Assembly: GCA_002083615.1 (NCBI GenBank)
Contig: MSXO01000020.1
Span: forward strand, 73,588-137,587
DNA length: 64,000 bases
Source of the DNA: Proteobacteria bacterium ST_bin11
GTDB lineage: Bacteria; Pseudomonadota; Gammaproteobacteria; Methylococcales; Methylomonadaceae
Reading direction: 5' to 3'
Shown: positions 52,747 through 60,802 of the stretch, in pieces
Numbering within the stretch: position 1 is the stretch's first letter
Layout: each line of letters opens with the position of its first letter
Translations under genes and position numbers: made by a program
Notes under the pieces: generated by a model
Databases searched by the model: none
Seen by the model: only the letters and a program-made list of their open reading frames with translations
Told to the model about the DNA's origin: nothing

Positions 52747-53640
52747 TTAGACAAAGCGGCAGTTTTGTTGGAAAAATGGATCGTGAAAATGCTCCATAAA
52801 AGTGTTCATGAGTTCGACGCGAAATGCGCCGTTGTATTGGAGAAAGGCTCGAAGAAGATACGCTTCGTTCCATGCGCGCCCTTCATATACCCACTCTTTC
52901 GGATATTCAAACGGAAAGAAAATGTCATGGAAGTGGACACGGACACCTGAAGATAGCCTTGGCAAAATTTCGAAGAAAACATAGTTCACGTCACTGTTAA
53001 TTTTACTTACGTGAGTGGAGTCGATGAATAGAATGTCATTCGCTTGAAGTGTCTGAAATACTGATAAATCAACATCTTGCAGCCTGGAAGGAATTATAGT
53101 TATCTTGCTCCTATCGCTATCCTTTATGAGGGACATGAGAAGCTCTGGATAAGGCTCAATAAAAGTGGTATCAATTGAGTTGTTGAAGAACAGCTCATTG
53201 GTGTCTAGCGTCATGCACGATGAATAACCTGAACCTACCTCTATTATTCTCTTTGGTTCCACGAATCTAATCATGCAGTGTAAGAGAATCGCATCAGAGT
53301 ATGAGTAAGCAGGGTTTTCAAAGTAATACCGCAACCCGTCGATCCTTTCAGATTGGAAGGGCATCTCCCTGTAGTAGGGAATAAAACTATTGAGGAGCTT
53401 CAGTTGTTCTGTTTCATGGAGTTCGAGCCCCGATATTTTTTTGTTAACACTACTGAAAATCTTTAACTCGTCTCTCTTTACCTCGTCTAAAGAAGGGATC
53501 GGAGAATAGAAATGACCTGGTGGAACGAAGCGAAGATTTCTCTTTAAGGCAGTTAATTCCGAATGTAATTTGTCTCGCTCTGAGATAATGTCCTTAATTA
53601 TTGGTAATTTTTTAATGACTGTCTTGATAGCGGTGAGCAT
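52747..53640 (-). CDS. Class I SAM-dependent methyltransferase
   Basis: A 297-residue protein with a Rossmann-type methyltransferase core: RIIEVGSGYSSCMTLD (motif I), DTTFIEPYPELL (acidic motif II), NDILFIDSTHVSKINSDVNY (motif IV region), and VRVHFHDIFFPFEYP. This pattern belongs to the Methyltransf_24-type group often found with glycan or lipid synthesis. The N-terminal 60 residues are a predicted coiled coil (ISERDKLHSELTALKRNLR). ATG follows AGGAGA. The gene is clearly richer in A and T than both neighbours, which suggests recent acquisition. The substrate is unknown. Confidence 0.88.
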   Translation of the reverse strand: MLTAIKTVIKKLPIIKDIISERDKLHSELTALKRNLRFVPPGHFYSPIPSLDEVKRDELKIFSSVNKKISGLELHETEQLKLLNSFIPYYREMPFQSERIDGLRYYFENPAYSYSDAILLHCMIRFVEPKRIIEVGSGYSSCMTLDTNELFFNNSIDTTFIEPYPELLMSLIKDSDRSKITIIPSRLQDVDLSVFQTLQANDILFIDSTHVSKINSDVNYVFFEILPRLSSGVRVHFHDIFFPFEYPKEWVYEGRAWNEAYLLRAFLQYNGAFRVELMNTFMEHFHDPFFQQNCRFV

Positions 53641-54124
53641 GGGGATCCGATTCTCCTGATTTGTTGGTTGGCGAATACCTTGATCCTCTGTATCACAGGT
53701 GATAGGTAATGATAACGGGTGAATTCCAGATTGCTGTCATTGAATCAGAAGAGGCGACCGTCTGCAACAGGTCGATCTTGACAATTCATCTCGTCCAAAA
53801 TCCGTCATTCAATAACGGCGTGATCGTGTCCAACTATGGCCTAGTTTGTAGTGGAACAGTTGACTGAACTGAGATGGAATATGTCGTTGAATGGCTAACA
53901 ATTCTCCCTGGATGTGGCGCCTTTGTCGCAATCCTGTCTAAAACAATACACCTAAACTGTGACACATCCCTGAAAGTCCTGGTATCCCGGGGCTTGTGGA
54001 TGTTGCATTCTGTGGCATTGATATTGCTGTGGGTGATTTGAAAACCACTGGGCTTTTCAAGAGGGCTGCAGACAAATACTAAAACCTGTAGCCGATTTTT
54101 TGGCAATGTCATTAAGGTGATGAG
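53641..54124. other. Intergenic region without a supported gene
   Basis: About 480 nt. A minus-strand frame at 53834-54112 lacks motifs and a ribosome site. The promoters for the divergent methyltransferase and small membrane protein genes must lie here. Confidence 0.4.
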
Positions 54125-54442
54125 ATGAGCGAAGTTCTATGGGTGGGTTTAATTATGTTGATTGTGGCAGCCTGTGCGTTCGCGCCTCTAGGTTGCATGC
54201 TATCCGCTTATTCCAAGTCTAATAAATCCGGCAGTTCAGGCAAAAACGTTGCTGGTAATACTGGTGATTTGGGGCGGAGTCTGCCTGAGGATTCCGTCCT
54301 CAAACGGCATTTTTTGACGCAATTGCAAAGCGAGATTGAAGCAACCTTGTTTCCTCGGCCAACTGATTCGATGCTACAACGGCATTACGACGCGTTGGTG
54401 GCGGCCAAGGTAGAAAATCGTTTACAGATTAGCGGAAAATAA
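54125..54442 (+). CDS. Small membrane protein with duplicated motif
   Basis: A 105-residue protein. The N-terminal helix VLWVGLIMLIVAACAFAPLG is followed by a polar Ser/Gly/Lys linker and two related segments: LPEDSVLKRHFLTQLQSEIE and RPTDSMLQRHYDALVAAKVE (shared P-x-DS-x-L-x-RH). I do not recognise an assigned function. The start used is the ATG at 54125. It is followed at once by a strong hairpin, so it is probably a single-gene unit. Confidence 0.7.
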   Translation: MSEVLWVGLIMLIVAACAFAPLGCMLSAYSKSNKSGSSGKNVAGNTGDLGRSLPEDSVLKRHFLTQLQSEIEATLFPRPTDSMLQRHYDALVAAKVENRLQISGK

Positions 54443-54456
54443 TTCCGCTTTTGTCG

Positions 54457-54484
54457 GATAGGTGCGAATCACTTCGCACCTATC
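54457..54484 (+). terminator. Strong hairpin after the small membrane protein gene
   Basis: GATAGGTGCGAA (54457-54468) and TTCGCACCTATC (54473-54484) form a perfect 12-bp stem with a 4-nt loop, followed by a T-rich but interrupted stretch. The core GGTGCG resembles the REP palindromes at 658-1427, so it may also be a single REP unit. Confidence 0.6.
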
Positions 54485-54619
54485 TTGCTGTTAGATTGTT
54501 GTTTTCATTATAAGTAGGCTGCAAAGCTTATTTTTCTGGCATTTTCCCCGCCCGATTAGCGAGAATAGTCCTAAAAATCGCTTCCTGGCGATTCCCCTGT
54601 CACTTTGTCCAGGCTTTGC

Positions 54620-55306
54620 ATGCTAAACGCCGCCGATCTCGACACTTTGTTTCTGACCTTTCGCGTTGCCGGTTTGGCTACTTTTCTCTTGTTATTATTA
54701 GGTACGCCGTTGGCTTGGAAGTTGGCCCGTAGCCGTTCACGCTGGAAAGGCGTTATTAATAGCATCGTGGCGCTGCCTTTGGTGTTGCCGCCGACGGTAT
54801 TGGGTTTTTATTTATTGGTGTTGATGGGCCCGGCAGGTGTAGTGGGAAAATTTACCCAATGGTTAGGTATCGGCACCTTACCGTTCAGTTTTGGCGGTCT
54901 AGTGGTGGCGTCGGTGTTGTATTCGCTGCCTTTCGTGGTGCAGCCTTTGCAAAATGCCTTCCTGGCGATGGGCGATGCACCTCTGGAAGCCGCCGCGACC
55001 TTGGGAGCCGGGCCGTTGGATCGGTTTTTCAGTGTGGCCTTGCCGTTGGCGAAGCCGGGATTTTTAACCGCCGGCGTGTTGGGTTTTACCCATACTGTCG
55101 GCGAATTCGGCGTGGTACTGATGGTTGGCGGCAATATTCCCGACAAAACCCGCGTGGTATCGGTGCAAATTTATAACCATGTGGAAGCGCTGGAATACAG
55201 CCAAGCGCATTGGCTGGCCGGCGGCTTGCTCATATTCTCGTTCCTGGTGTTATTGCTGCTGTACAACAGCCAACAAACTCAAACCCTGACGCAATCCTTG
55301 AAATGA
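54620..55306 (+). CDS. modB: Molybdate ABC transporter permease ModB
   Basis: Inner-membrane permease of the molybdate/tungstate ABC importer, 228 residues. It has five or so helices (FRVAGLATFLLLLLGTPLAW, IVALPLVLPPTVLGFYLLVL and others) and the coupling-helix region with MGDAPLEAAATLGAGPLDRF, the EAA motif that contacts ModC. TVGEFGVVLMVGGNIP is characteristic of ModB. ATG at 54620 gives the usual length. The modC start overlaps its stop (ATGA). modA is not next to it. Confidence 0.95.
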   Translation: MLNAADLDTLFLTFRVAGLATFLLLLLGTPLAWKLARSRSRWKGVINSIVALPLVLPPTVLGFYLLVLMGPAGVVGKFTQWLGIGTLPFSFGGLVVASVLYSLPFVVQPLQNAFLAMGDAPLEAAATLGAGPLDRFFSVALPLAKPGFLTAGVLGFTHTVGEFGVVLMVGGNIPDKTRVVSVQIYNHVEALEYSQAHWLAGGLLIFSFLVLLLLYNSQQTQTLTQSLK

Positions 55307-56394
55307 CTAATTCCCAAATGCCAAGCATTCAGGCCCGCTTGCGTCTGGCTTACGACCAATTCGATTTGGATGTGGATTTAAATTTACCTGCCAGCGGGGT
55401 GACGGTGCTATTTGGTCATTCCGGTTCAGGTAAGACCACGTTGCTGCGTTGTATTGCCGGCTTGGAACGCCCAACCCAGGGTTTTTTGAAAATCGGCGAC
55501 AGCCTATGGCAAAACAGCGACAGCGATTTTTTCCTGCCCACCCACAAGCGTAATCTGGCGTATGTGTTTCAGGAAGCCAATCTGTTCCCGCATCTATCGG
55601 TGCGCGGCAATCTTGATTATGCCGTGCGGCGTTTGCGTGCTAAAGACCGGCTGTTTTCCTTGGAGCAGGCTATCGAATTGCTGGCGATAGGCCCTTTGCT
55701 GGAGCGCTTGCCGGCGCGATTATCCGGCGGTGAACGGCAGCGCGTAGCGATTGCCAGGGCGCTGGCAGCCAGTCCGGATGTGTTGTTGATGGACGAGCCG
55801 CTGGCGTCGCTAGACGAGCAACGCAAACAGGACATTTTGCCCTACCTGACCGGCTTGCATCAGAATCTGCAAATACCGATTTTGTACGTGACTCACTCAT
55901 TACAAGAAGTAAATCAACTCGCAGACTATTTGCTGGTAATGGCCGCCGGTAAAACGGTGGTTTGCGGCCCCTTGGCGGAAACCCTGACTAGGTTGGATGG
56001 GCCTTTGGCTTTGGATCGGCAGGCAGCCAGTGTTTGGCAAGGGACGCTCATCAGTCATGAAACCGAATATCATCTCAGCCACGCCGAATTCGCTGGCGGT
56101 AGCCTGAGTTTGCCCTATTTGGATATACCGGTAGGTACTCCGGTCCGGATCAGAATTTATGCGCGGGATGTCAGTATTACCTTGCAACCGCCGGAAGCGA
56201 CTAGCATCCTGAATATTCTGCCGGCCAGGGTACTGGCGCTTAGCGAAATGGGGCAGGGCCAAACCGTTGTGCAACTGGCGGTAGGCGAAGAGGTGCTGCT
56301 GGCGCATATCACCCAAAAATCGGCGATATTATTAGGTGTGCAGCCCGGCATGGCTGTTTACGTGCAAATCAAGGGTACTTCCATAGTCCGGTAA
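55303..56394 (+). CDS. modC: Molybdate ABC transporter ATPase ModC
   Basis: ATP-binding subunit of the molybdate importer, 363 residues. Walker A is FGHSGSGKTTLL, the Q-loop lies in YVFQEANLFPHLSV, the ABC signature is RLSGGERQRVAIARAL, and Walker B is DVLLMDEPLASLDE. The C-terminal part (from about residue 290, TSILNILPARVLALSEMGQG) is the TOBE/Mop domain that binds molybdate and can gate activity. ATG at 55303 overlaps modB's stop; the longer frame from 55210 lies inside modB. Confidence 0.96.
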   Translation: MTNSQMPSIQARLRLAYDQFDLDVDLNLPASGVTVLFGHSGSGKTTLLRCIAGLERPTQGFLKIGDSLWQNSDSDFFLPTHKRNLAYVFQEANLFPHLSVRGNLDYAVRRLRAKDRLFSLEQAIELLAIGPLLERLPARLSGGERQRVAIARALAASPDVLLMDEPLASLDEQRKQDILPYLTGLHQNLQIPILYVTHSLQEVNQLADYLLVMAAGKTVVCGPLAETLTRLDGPLALDRQAASVWQGTLISHETEYHLSHAEFAGGSLSLPYLDIPVGTPVRIRIYARDVSITLQPPEATSILNILPARVLALSEMGQGQTVVQLAVGEEVLLAHITQKSAILLGVQPGMAVYVQIKGTSIVR

Positions 56395-56633
56395 GCAGTT
56401 GCCGCTGACAAGCGTGGTTTTGTATTGGCTCTGTTTAGTCGAATTCTTACCGCAGACCCGCATTTCTGATTAATAAAATGTGATTACTTTCAAAAAACAC
56501 AATAATTTTTTCTTTGCTGACTGAATGCCGGCGCCTTATCGGCATTTAGCGACTATCTTGTAGAAGGTTTGCCGGAAAGGGTATCGTTGGGTTGATAGCC
56601 AGAGGCAGTTCGTCACCTCAAGATAATTAAAAA

Positions 56634-58670
56634 ATGAAATCAATGGTATGGCTCAATGGCTGGTATCCATCAAAAGCGACGAATCGAGTAAACCTTTTCT
56701 TGTTTGGTATGGCGCTTAACTTCAGTATTCCGCCTACTGCGCTGGCCGAGAGTGCGCCGGATATCGAAAATTTTTCCATCAACGAATTGATGCAAATGGA
56801 AGTGTCGTCGGCCTCTCGAAAGTCGCAGACCGTATCCGATACGGCGGCAGCGGCGTTCGTGATCAGTCAGGAAGACATTCGCCGCTCTGGTGCTACCACT
56901 ATCCCCGATGCGCTTCGCTTGGCTCCCGGTCTTGAAGTGGCGCAGATCAATGCCAGCGTCTGGGCTGTTACCGCGCGCGGCTTCAATGGTCGTTACGCCA
57001 ATAAATTGTTGGTATTGATGGATGGTCGCAGCATTTATACACCGTTATTTTCAGGTGTATTTTGGGATTTACAGGATACCTTGATGGAAGACATCGAGCG
57101 TATCGAAGTGATACGCGGCCCAGGCGCAGTGATGTGGGGTGCTAACGCGGTAAACGGCGTGATCAACATTATCACGAAGAAAGCCAAGGACACCCAAGGT
57201 AATCTGTTCGTGGCCGGCGGCGGCAACCAGGAGCGCGCCTTCGCCGGTTACCGGCATGGTGGCCGTATCGGCGCCGACGGCAGTTACCGGGTGTATGCCA
57301 AAACCTTCGAACGCGATACTTTTATCAATGCGGATGGAAATAGGCAGCACGACGACTGGCGTTCGGTGCAGGGTGGTTTTCGCATCGACGACCGCAGTTC
57401 TAACGACAGCCGCTACACCTTGCAAGGTGATGTCTACCGCAAGACTATAGGCAACACGGTGGTGCCTCAGACCGTTCTGCCGCCGTTTAACCGCGAGTTT
57501 CACGTCGATGATCATGCCGACGGCGCTAACCTGCTGGCGCGCTGGGAAGGTAATTTCAGCGACGGTTCCGAATTTAAGTTGCAAGGCTACTATGATCGAG
57601 TCAATTTCAGCGCGGCGGCGCTGTCTGACAGTCAAGATATGCTGGACATCGATTTTCAGCATCGCTTGCATCCCAACGCCGACCACGACTTGATGTGGGG
57701 CGCCAACTACCGATTTATTCACAGTACGACCGTTAATACATCAGCCATCGCCTTTACCCCCAATAGCTTGGGTTACCACAATGGCAGTGTGTTCGTGCAG
57801 GACGACATCACGCTGATTGATGACACCTTGCGCTTGACGCTAGGTACTAAGTTGGAAGAAAGTCATTTCGGTAACACGCAGGTACAGCCCAACGCCCGAT
57901 TAATGTGGACGCCGGATCCTGTGCATTCGCTGTGGGCTTCAGTTTCTCGGGCGTCGCGCACGCCGGCGCGCGGCGAAGCCCAGGCCAATGTTGGGCTGGG
58001 CGGCGTGCCGACCGGTTTGCCGGCGCCATTCGATCAGATTCAAGTCATCGCGCAGCCCAACCCCAATCTACGCGCCGAAAAAATCTTCGCCGCCGAAATC
58101 GGTTACCGTACCCAGTGGACCGAAAAATTCTCCACCGACATTACCGCCTTCAGTAACCATTACAGCGATTTGGTGCTATTCCGCCGCGGGCAGTTGGTAG
58201 GGCTCACCCAGTCCTTGATCTGGAGCAACGCCGAGCAAGATTTCACCACGCGCGGCATCGAGATCGCCAGTGAGTGGCATGTGCTGGACTGGATGCGCTT
58301 CAGCGGTAATTACAGCCATCTGAAAATGGAAATACCCCAGGATCCGCTCAATCCGGATATCGCCGGATTGAGCCCGCGTCATCGCGGCTCCTTACGCTGG
58401 CAGATGGATTTACCGGAAAAAATTAAGCTCGACTTTACACTGCGCCACGTCGGCCGTCTGCATTCCACCAGCCAGGCGGTGCCGGCCTACACCACCTTTG
58501 ATGCCAGACTGGCTTACGAGCCCTACATTGGCGTGGAGTTCGCCGTCATTGCCCAAAATCTGTTCTCCCCCAGCCATCCGGAATATAAAGATTCATCCGC
58601 GCTGTCCTTGCCTAGTAGCGCAGTGGAAGTGCCACGCTCGATCTACGGCAAACTCAGCTGGCGCTTTTGA
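56634..58670 (+). CDS. TonB-dependent outer-membrane receptor
   Basis: A 678-residue outer-membrane receptor. A signal-like N-terminus (VNLFLFGMALNFSIPPTALA) precedes a TonB-box region, then the plug: TVSDTAAAAFVISQEDIRRS, IPDALRLAPGLEVAQINAS, DGRSIYTPLFSGVFWD, IERIEVIRGPGAVMWGANAV and NGVINIITKKA. The remaining part forms the beta barrel and ends in the aromatic SWRF. The substrate is not clear from sequence; TonB receptors beside YfiR/hybrid-kinase genes are common. It is followed 27 nt later by the AttH-like gene. Confidence 0.93.
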   Translation: MKSMVWLNGWYPSKATNRVNLFLFGMALNFSIPPTALAESAPDIENFSINELMQMEVSSASRKSQTVSDTAAAAFVISQEDIRRSGATTIPDALRLAPGLEVAQINASVWAVTARGFNGRYANKLLVLMDGRSIYTPLFSGVFWDLQDTLMEDIERIEVIRGPGAVMWGANAVNGVINIITKKAKDTQGNLFVAGGGNQERAFAGYRHGGRIGADGSYRVYAKTFERDTFINADGNRQHDDWRSVQGGFRIDDRSSNDSRYTLQGDVYRKTIGNTVVPQTVLPPFNREFHVDDHADGANLLARWEGNFSDGSEFKLQGYYDRVNFSAAALSDSQDMLDIDFQHRLHPNADHDLMWGANYRFIHSTTVNTSAIAFTPNSLGYHNGSVFVQDDITLIDDTLRLTLGTKLEESHFGNTQVQPNARLMWTPDPVHSLWASVSRASRTPARGEAQANVGLGGVPTGLPAPFDQIQVIAQPNPNLRAEKIFAAEIGYRTQWTEKFSTDITAFSNHYSDLVLFRRGQLVGLTQSLIWSNAEQDFTTRGIEIASEWHVLDWMRFSGNYSHLKMEIPQDPLNPDIAGLSPRHRGSLRWQMDLPEKIKLDFTLRHVGRLHSTSQAVPAYTTFDARLAYEPYIGVEFAVIAQNLFSPSHPEYKDSSALSLPSSAVEVPRSIYGKLSWRF

Positions 58671-58697
58671 TTTTTCAACCCGTAAAGAGTATCGACC

Positions 58698-59786
58698 ATG
58701 CGTAAGCTTTGGAAAAAATTGCCCTGGATTATTGCCGGCATTGTGCTGATTATCGGCTTGCTGAAGCCACCGTTATTGCCTTGGATATTGTTAATATTGA
58801 CCATTGCCGCGTGTTTATTTCTGCCGCGCCGGGGTTTAATCGGCCCGGTCGAGTTGCCTGCCGACGATGCCTTTTTACCCAGCGAACAAGTGCAATGGTG
58901 GTATTGGACCGGGCATTTATTTACCGACGACGGTCGCCGCTTTGGCTTTGAAATCGTGTTTTTCTCGTTCGACAGTTGGGTGATTTTTCGCGATCAGCTG
59001 GTGCAGGCGGCGGTCACCGATGTGAATGGTCAACGTTTCTCGTTCGAAGAGTTCGTTGAGTTTCATTTGCCTAATCGTACGCCCAACGGCTTTAATCTCA
59101 CCTCCGGTGCCGACAATAAAGTGACGGCAGCCGGTGGCGACGGCCATGATCGTTTGCACGCGCAAGTTGGCGACTATGTGCTGGATTTGGAGCTCAATGC
59201 CACCCAGCCCCCGGCGCTGCATTACGGTGGCGATCCTCATCCTTACCGGTTTGGCGGCTACACCTACTATTACTCTCGGCCGAAAATGGCGACCACCGGT
59301 ACTATCAGTATCGGCGGGCAGACTTTTCAGGTTACCGGCAATAGTTGGTTCGACAGACAATATGGGGAACTCTACCAAGCCATTCTGCAAGGCTGGCAAT
59401 GGTTTGCGATCGAATTGGCGGACAACCGGCAAATCATGCTGTTCGACTTCAAGGGTAGCGACACGTCGGTAGAAAAATCCGGTTCGATTACCGATGCCCA
59501 AGGGCAGACTGTTACGCTGGCGGCGCACGAATTCACGGTAACCGTGCTGGGCGAATGGACCAGTCCCAACACCGACTGTACATATCCCTCCGGCTGGGAA
59601 GTCGAGGTGCGTGGGGAAAAATTTACTGTGCAGCCCTTGGTGCAGGATCAGGAATTGCGCGCGCAGCATACTCTTTGGGTTGGGCCTACATATTGGGAAG
59701 GCGCGTGCAGCGTGGCCGGTTCAGCTGCCGGTAATGCCTACGTGGAGTTGAACGGTTTTTGCCGTTGCCCCCGTCGAGGCGGTTGA
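58698..59786 (+). CDS. CrtC/AttH-like lipocalin-domain protein
   Basis: A 362-residue protein. Two hydrophobic helices at the start (LPWIIAGIVLIIGLLKPPLL, LILTIAACLFLP) anchor it in the membrane. The rest matches the CrtC N-terminal lipocalin/AttH family: QVQWWYWTGHLFTDDGRRFG, FEIVFFSFD, GGYTYYYSRPKMATTGTISI, GNSWFDRQYGEL and WQWFAIELADNRQIMLFDF. CrtC members hydrate carotenoids, others have unknown roles, and the residues that decide this cannot be judged here. It closes the receptor operon before a hairpin. Confidence 0.85.
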   Translation: MRKLWKKLPWIIAGIVLIIGLLKPPLLPWILLILTIAACLFLPRRGLIGPVELPADDAFLPSEQVQWWYWTGHLFTDDGRRFGFEIVFFSFDSWVIFRDQLVQAAVTDVNGQRFSFEEFVEFHLPNRTPNGFNLTSGADNKVTAAGGDGHDRLHAQVGDYVLDLELNATQPPALHYGGDPHPYRFGGYTYYYSRPKMATTGTISIGGQTFQVTGNSWFDRQYGELYQAILQGWQWFAIELADNRQIMLFDFKGSDTSVEKSGSITDAQGQTVTLAAHEFTVTVLGEWTSPNTDCTYPSGWEVEVRGEKFTVQPLVQDQELRAQHTLWVGPTYWEGACSVAGSAAGNAYVELNGFCRCPRRGG

Positions 59787-59792
59787 GCACTG

Positions 59793-59824
59793 AAGGGCAT
59801 TCTAAAAAATCAAAGAATGCCCTT
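59793..59824 (+). terminator. Intrinsic terminator after the AttH-like gene
   Basis: AAGGGCATTCT and AGAATGCCCTT form an 11-bp stem with a 10-nt loop, starting 7 nt after the stop codon and followed by TTCTCCC. The rest of 59825-60210 holds no gene that I can support. Confidence 0.75.
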
Positions 59825-60210
59825 TCTCCCTAAGGTAAGGGGGACAATGGACTGTTTCGCTTTTACGACATCTTAGTGGGATGGGACGTTTTTTGGATGT
59901 TCAGTTATTAACCCGGCCCTTAAATTCTCCGGATTCGTCATTCCCGCCTTTGCGGAAGCGATGATGCTTAAGGGGGCGGGTTAACAAATGATTTACGCTT
60001 CGCTTAGACACGCCAGTCGTTCTCGGGCAAGGTTGCTGGGGTGGTGTGTCAGTGCATCAACAAGCGTGATTGAGGGGATGCTTCAATCAAAAATATCACA
60101 AATCTGCCCGGACGTTTCTTAACCAAAATCTGATGCAAAAAGGACCACGCATACATTACCAAACGACCGGACAGAAAAGTTTACGCCGTGTGCCTGGCGT
60201 AATGTTGGGT

Positions 60211-60798
60211 ATGGTTCAAAGCTATCTGACCAAGCGTTTTTTTGCGCCGCAATCCAGGCGCTATGCGACGCGCCAATGGGTTCTTGCCTGTTTTTACCTG
60301 CTGGTCTCCGGCTGGAGAGTATTGTCCGCCGAGAGTCTTTCGGAAGCGCAGATCAAAGCCGCCTATCTCTACAATTTTGCCAAATTCGTGGAATGGCCCG
60401 CCGACGTATTGCCGCCCGGTGCGGACATTTTACTGTGCGTGGTCGGCAATAGCGTGCTGGACGGCGAGTTGCAGGCTCTGGATGGACGCAAGGCTGGCGA
60501 ACGCACCTTGCGGTTTGTGCAGCATAACTATACCGATCCCAACCTGAGTAAGTGCCATCTGTTGTTCCTCGGCAGCTCCGAGAAAGCGCACGTCGTGGTG
60601 ACCTTAAAAGCGCTGCGCGATGCGCCGGTGTTGACCTTATCCGACATCGACGATTTTGCCGAAAAAGGCGGCGGCATCAGCTTGCTGTTTCGCGACAACA
60701 AGGTGGTATTTGAAGTTAATCTGGAACCGATTCGTAACGCACGGCTGCATTTACCCGGCCAACTGTTGAATATTGCCGCCATCGTTTACGGGAGATAG
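60211..60798 (+). CDS. YfiR family protein (DUF4154)
   Basis: A periplasmic protein of the YfiR family, about 195 residues. After an N-terminal hydrophobic stretch (WVLACFYLLVSGWRVLSAES) it shows IKAAYLYNFAKFVEWPADVL, ILLCVVGNSVLDGEL, CHLLFLGSSEKAHVV, PVLTLSDIDDFAEKGGGISL and the end RLHLPGQLLNIAAIVYGR, all standard. YfiR binds and inhibits the diguanylate cyclase YfiN in Pseudomonas. Here it sits 4 nt before a hybrid histidine kinase, whose periplasmic domain it may regulate (inference). ATG 60211 was chosen over upstream candidates (60202, 60133, 60070); the exact start is uncertain. Confidence 0.85.
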   Translation: MVQSYLTKRFFAPQSRRYATRQWVLACFYLLVSGWRVLSAESLSEAQIKAAYLYNFAKFVEWPADVLPPGADILLCVVGNSVLDGELQALDGRKAGERTLRFVQHNYTDPNLSKCHLLFLGSSEKAHVVVTLKALRDAPVLTLSDIDDFAEKGGGISLLFRDNKVVFEVNLEPIRNARLHLPGQLLNIAAIVYGR

Positions 60799-60802
60799 TT
60801 TG

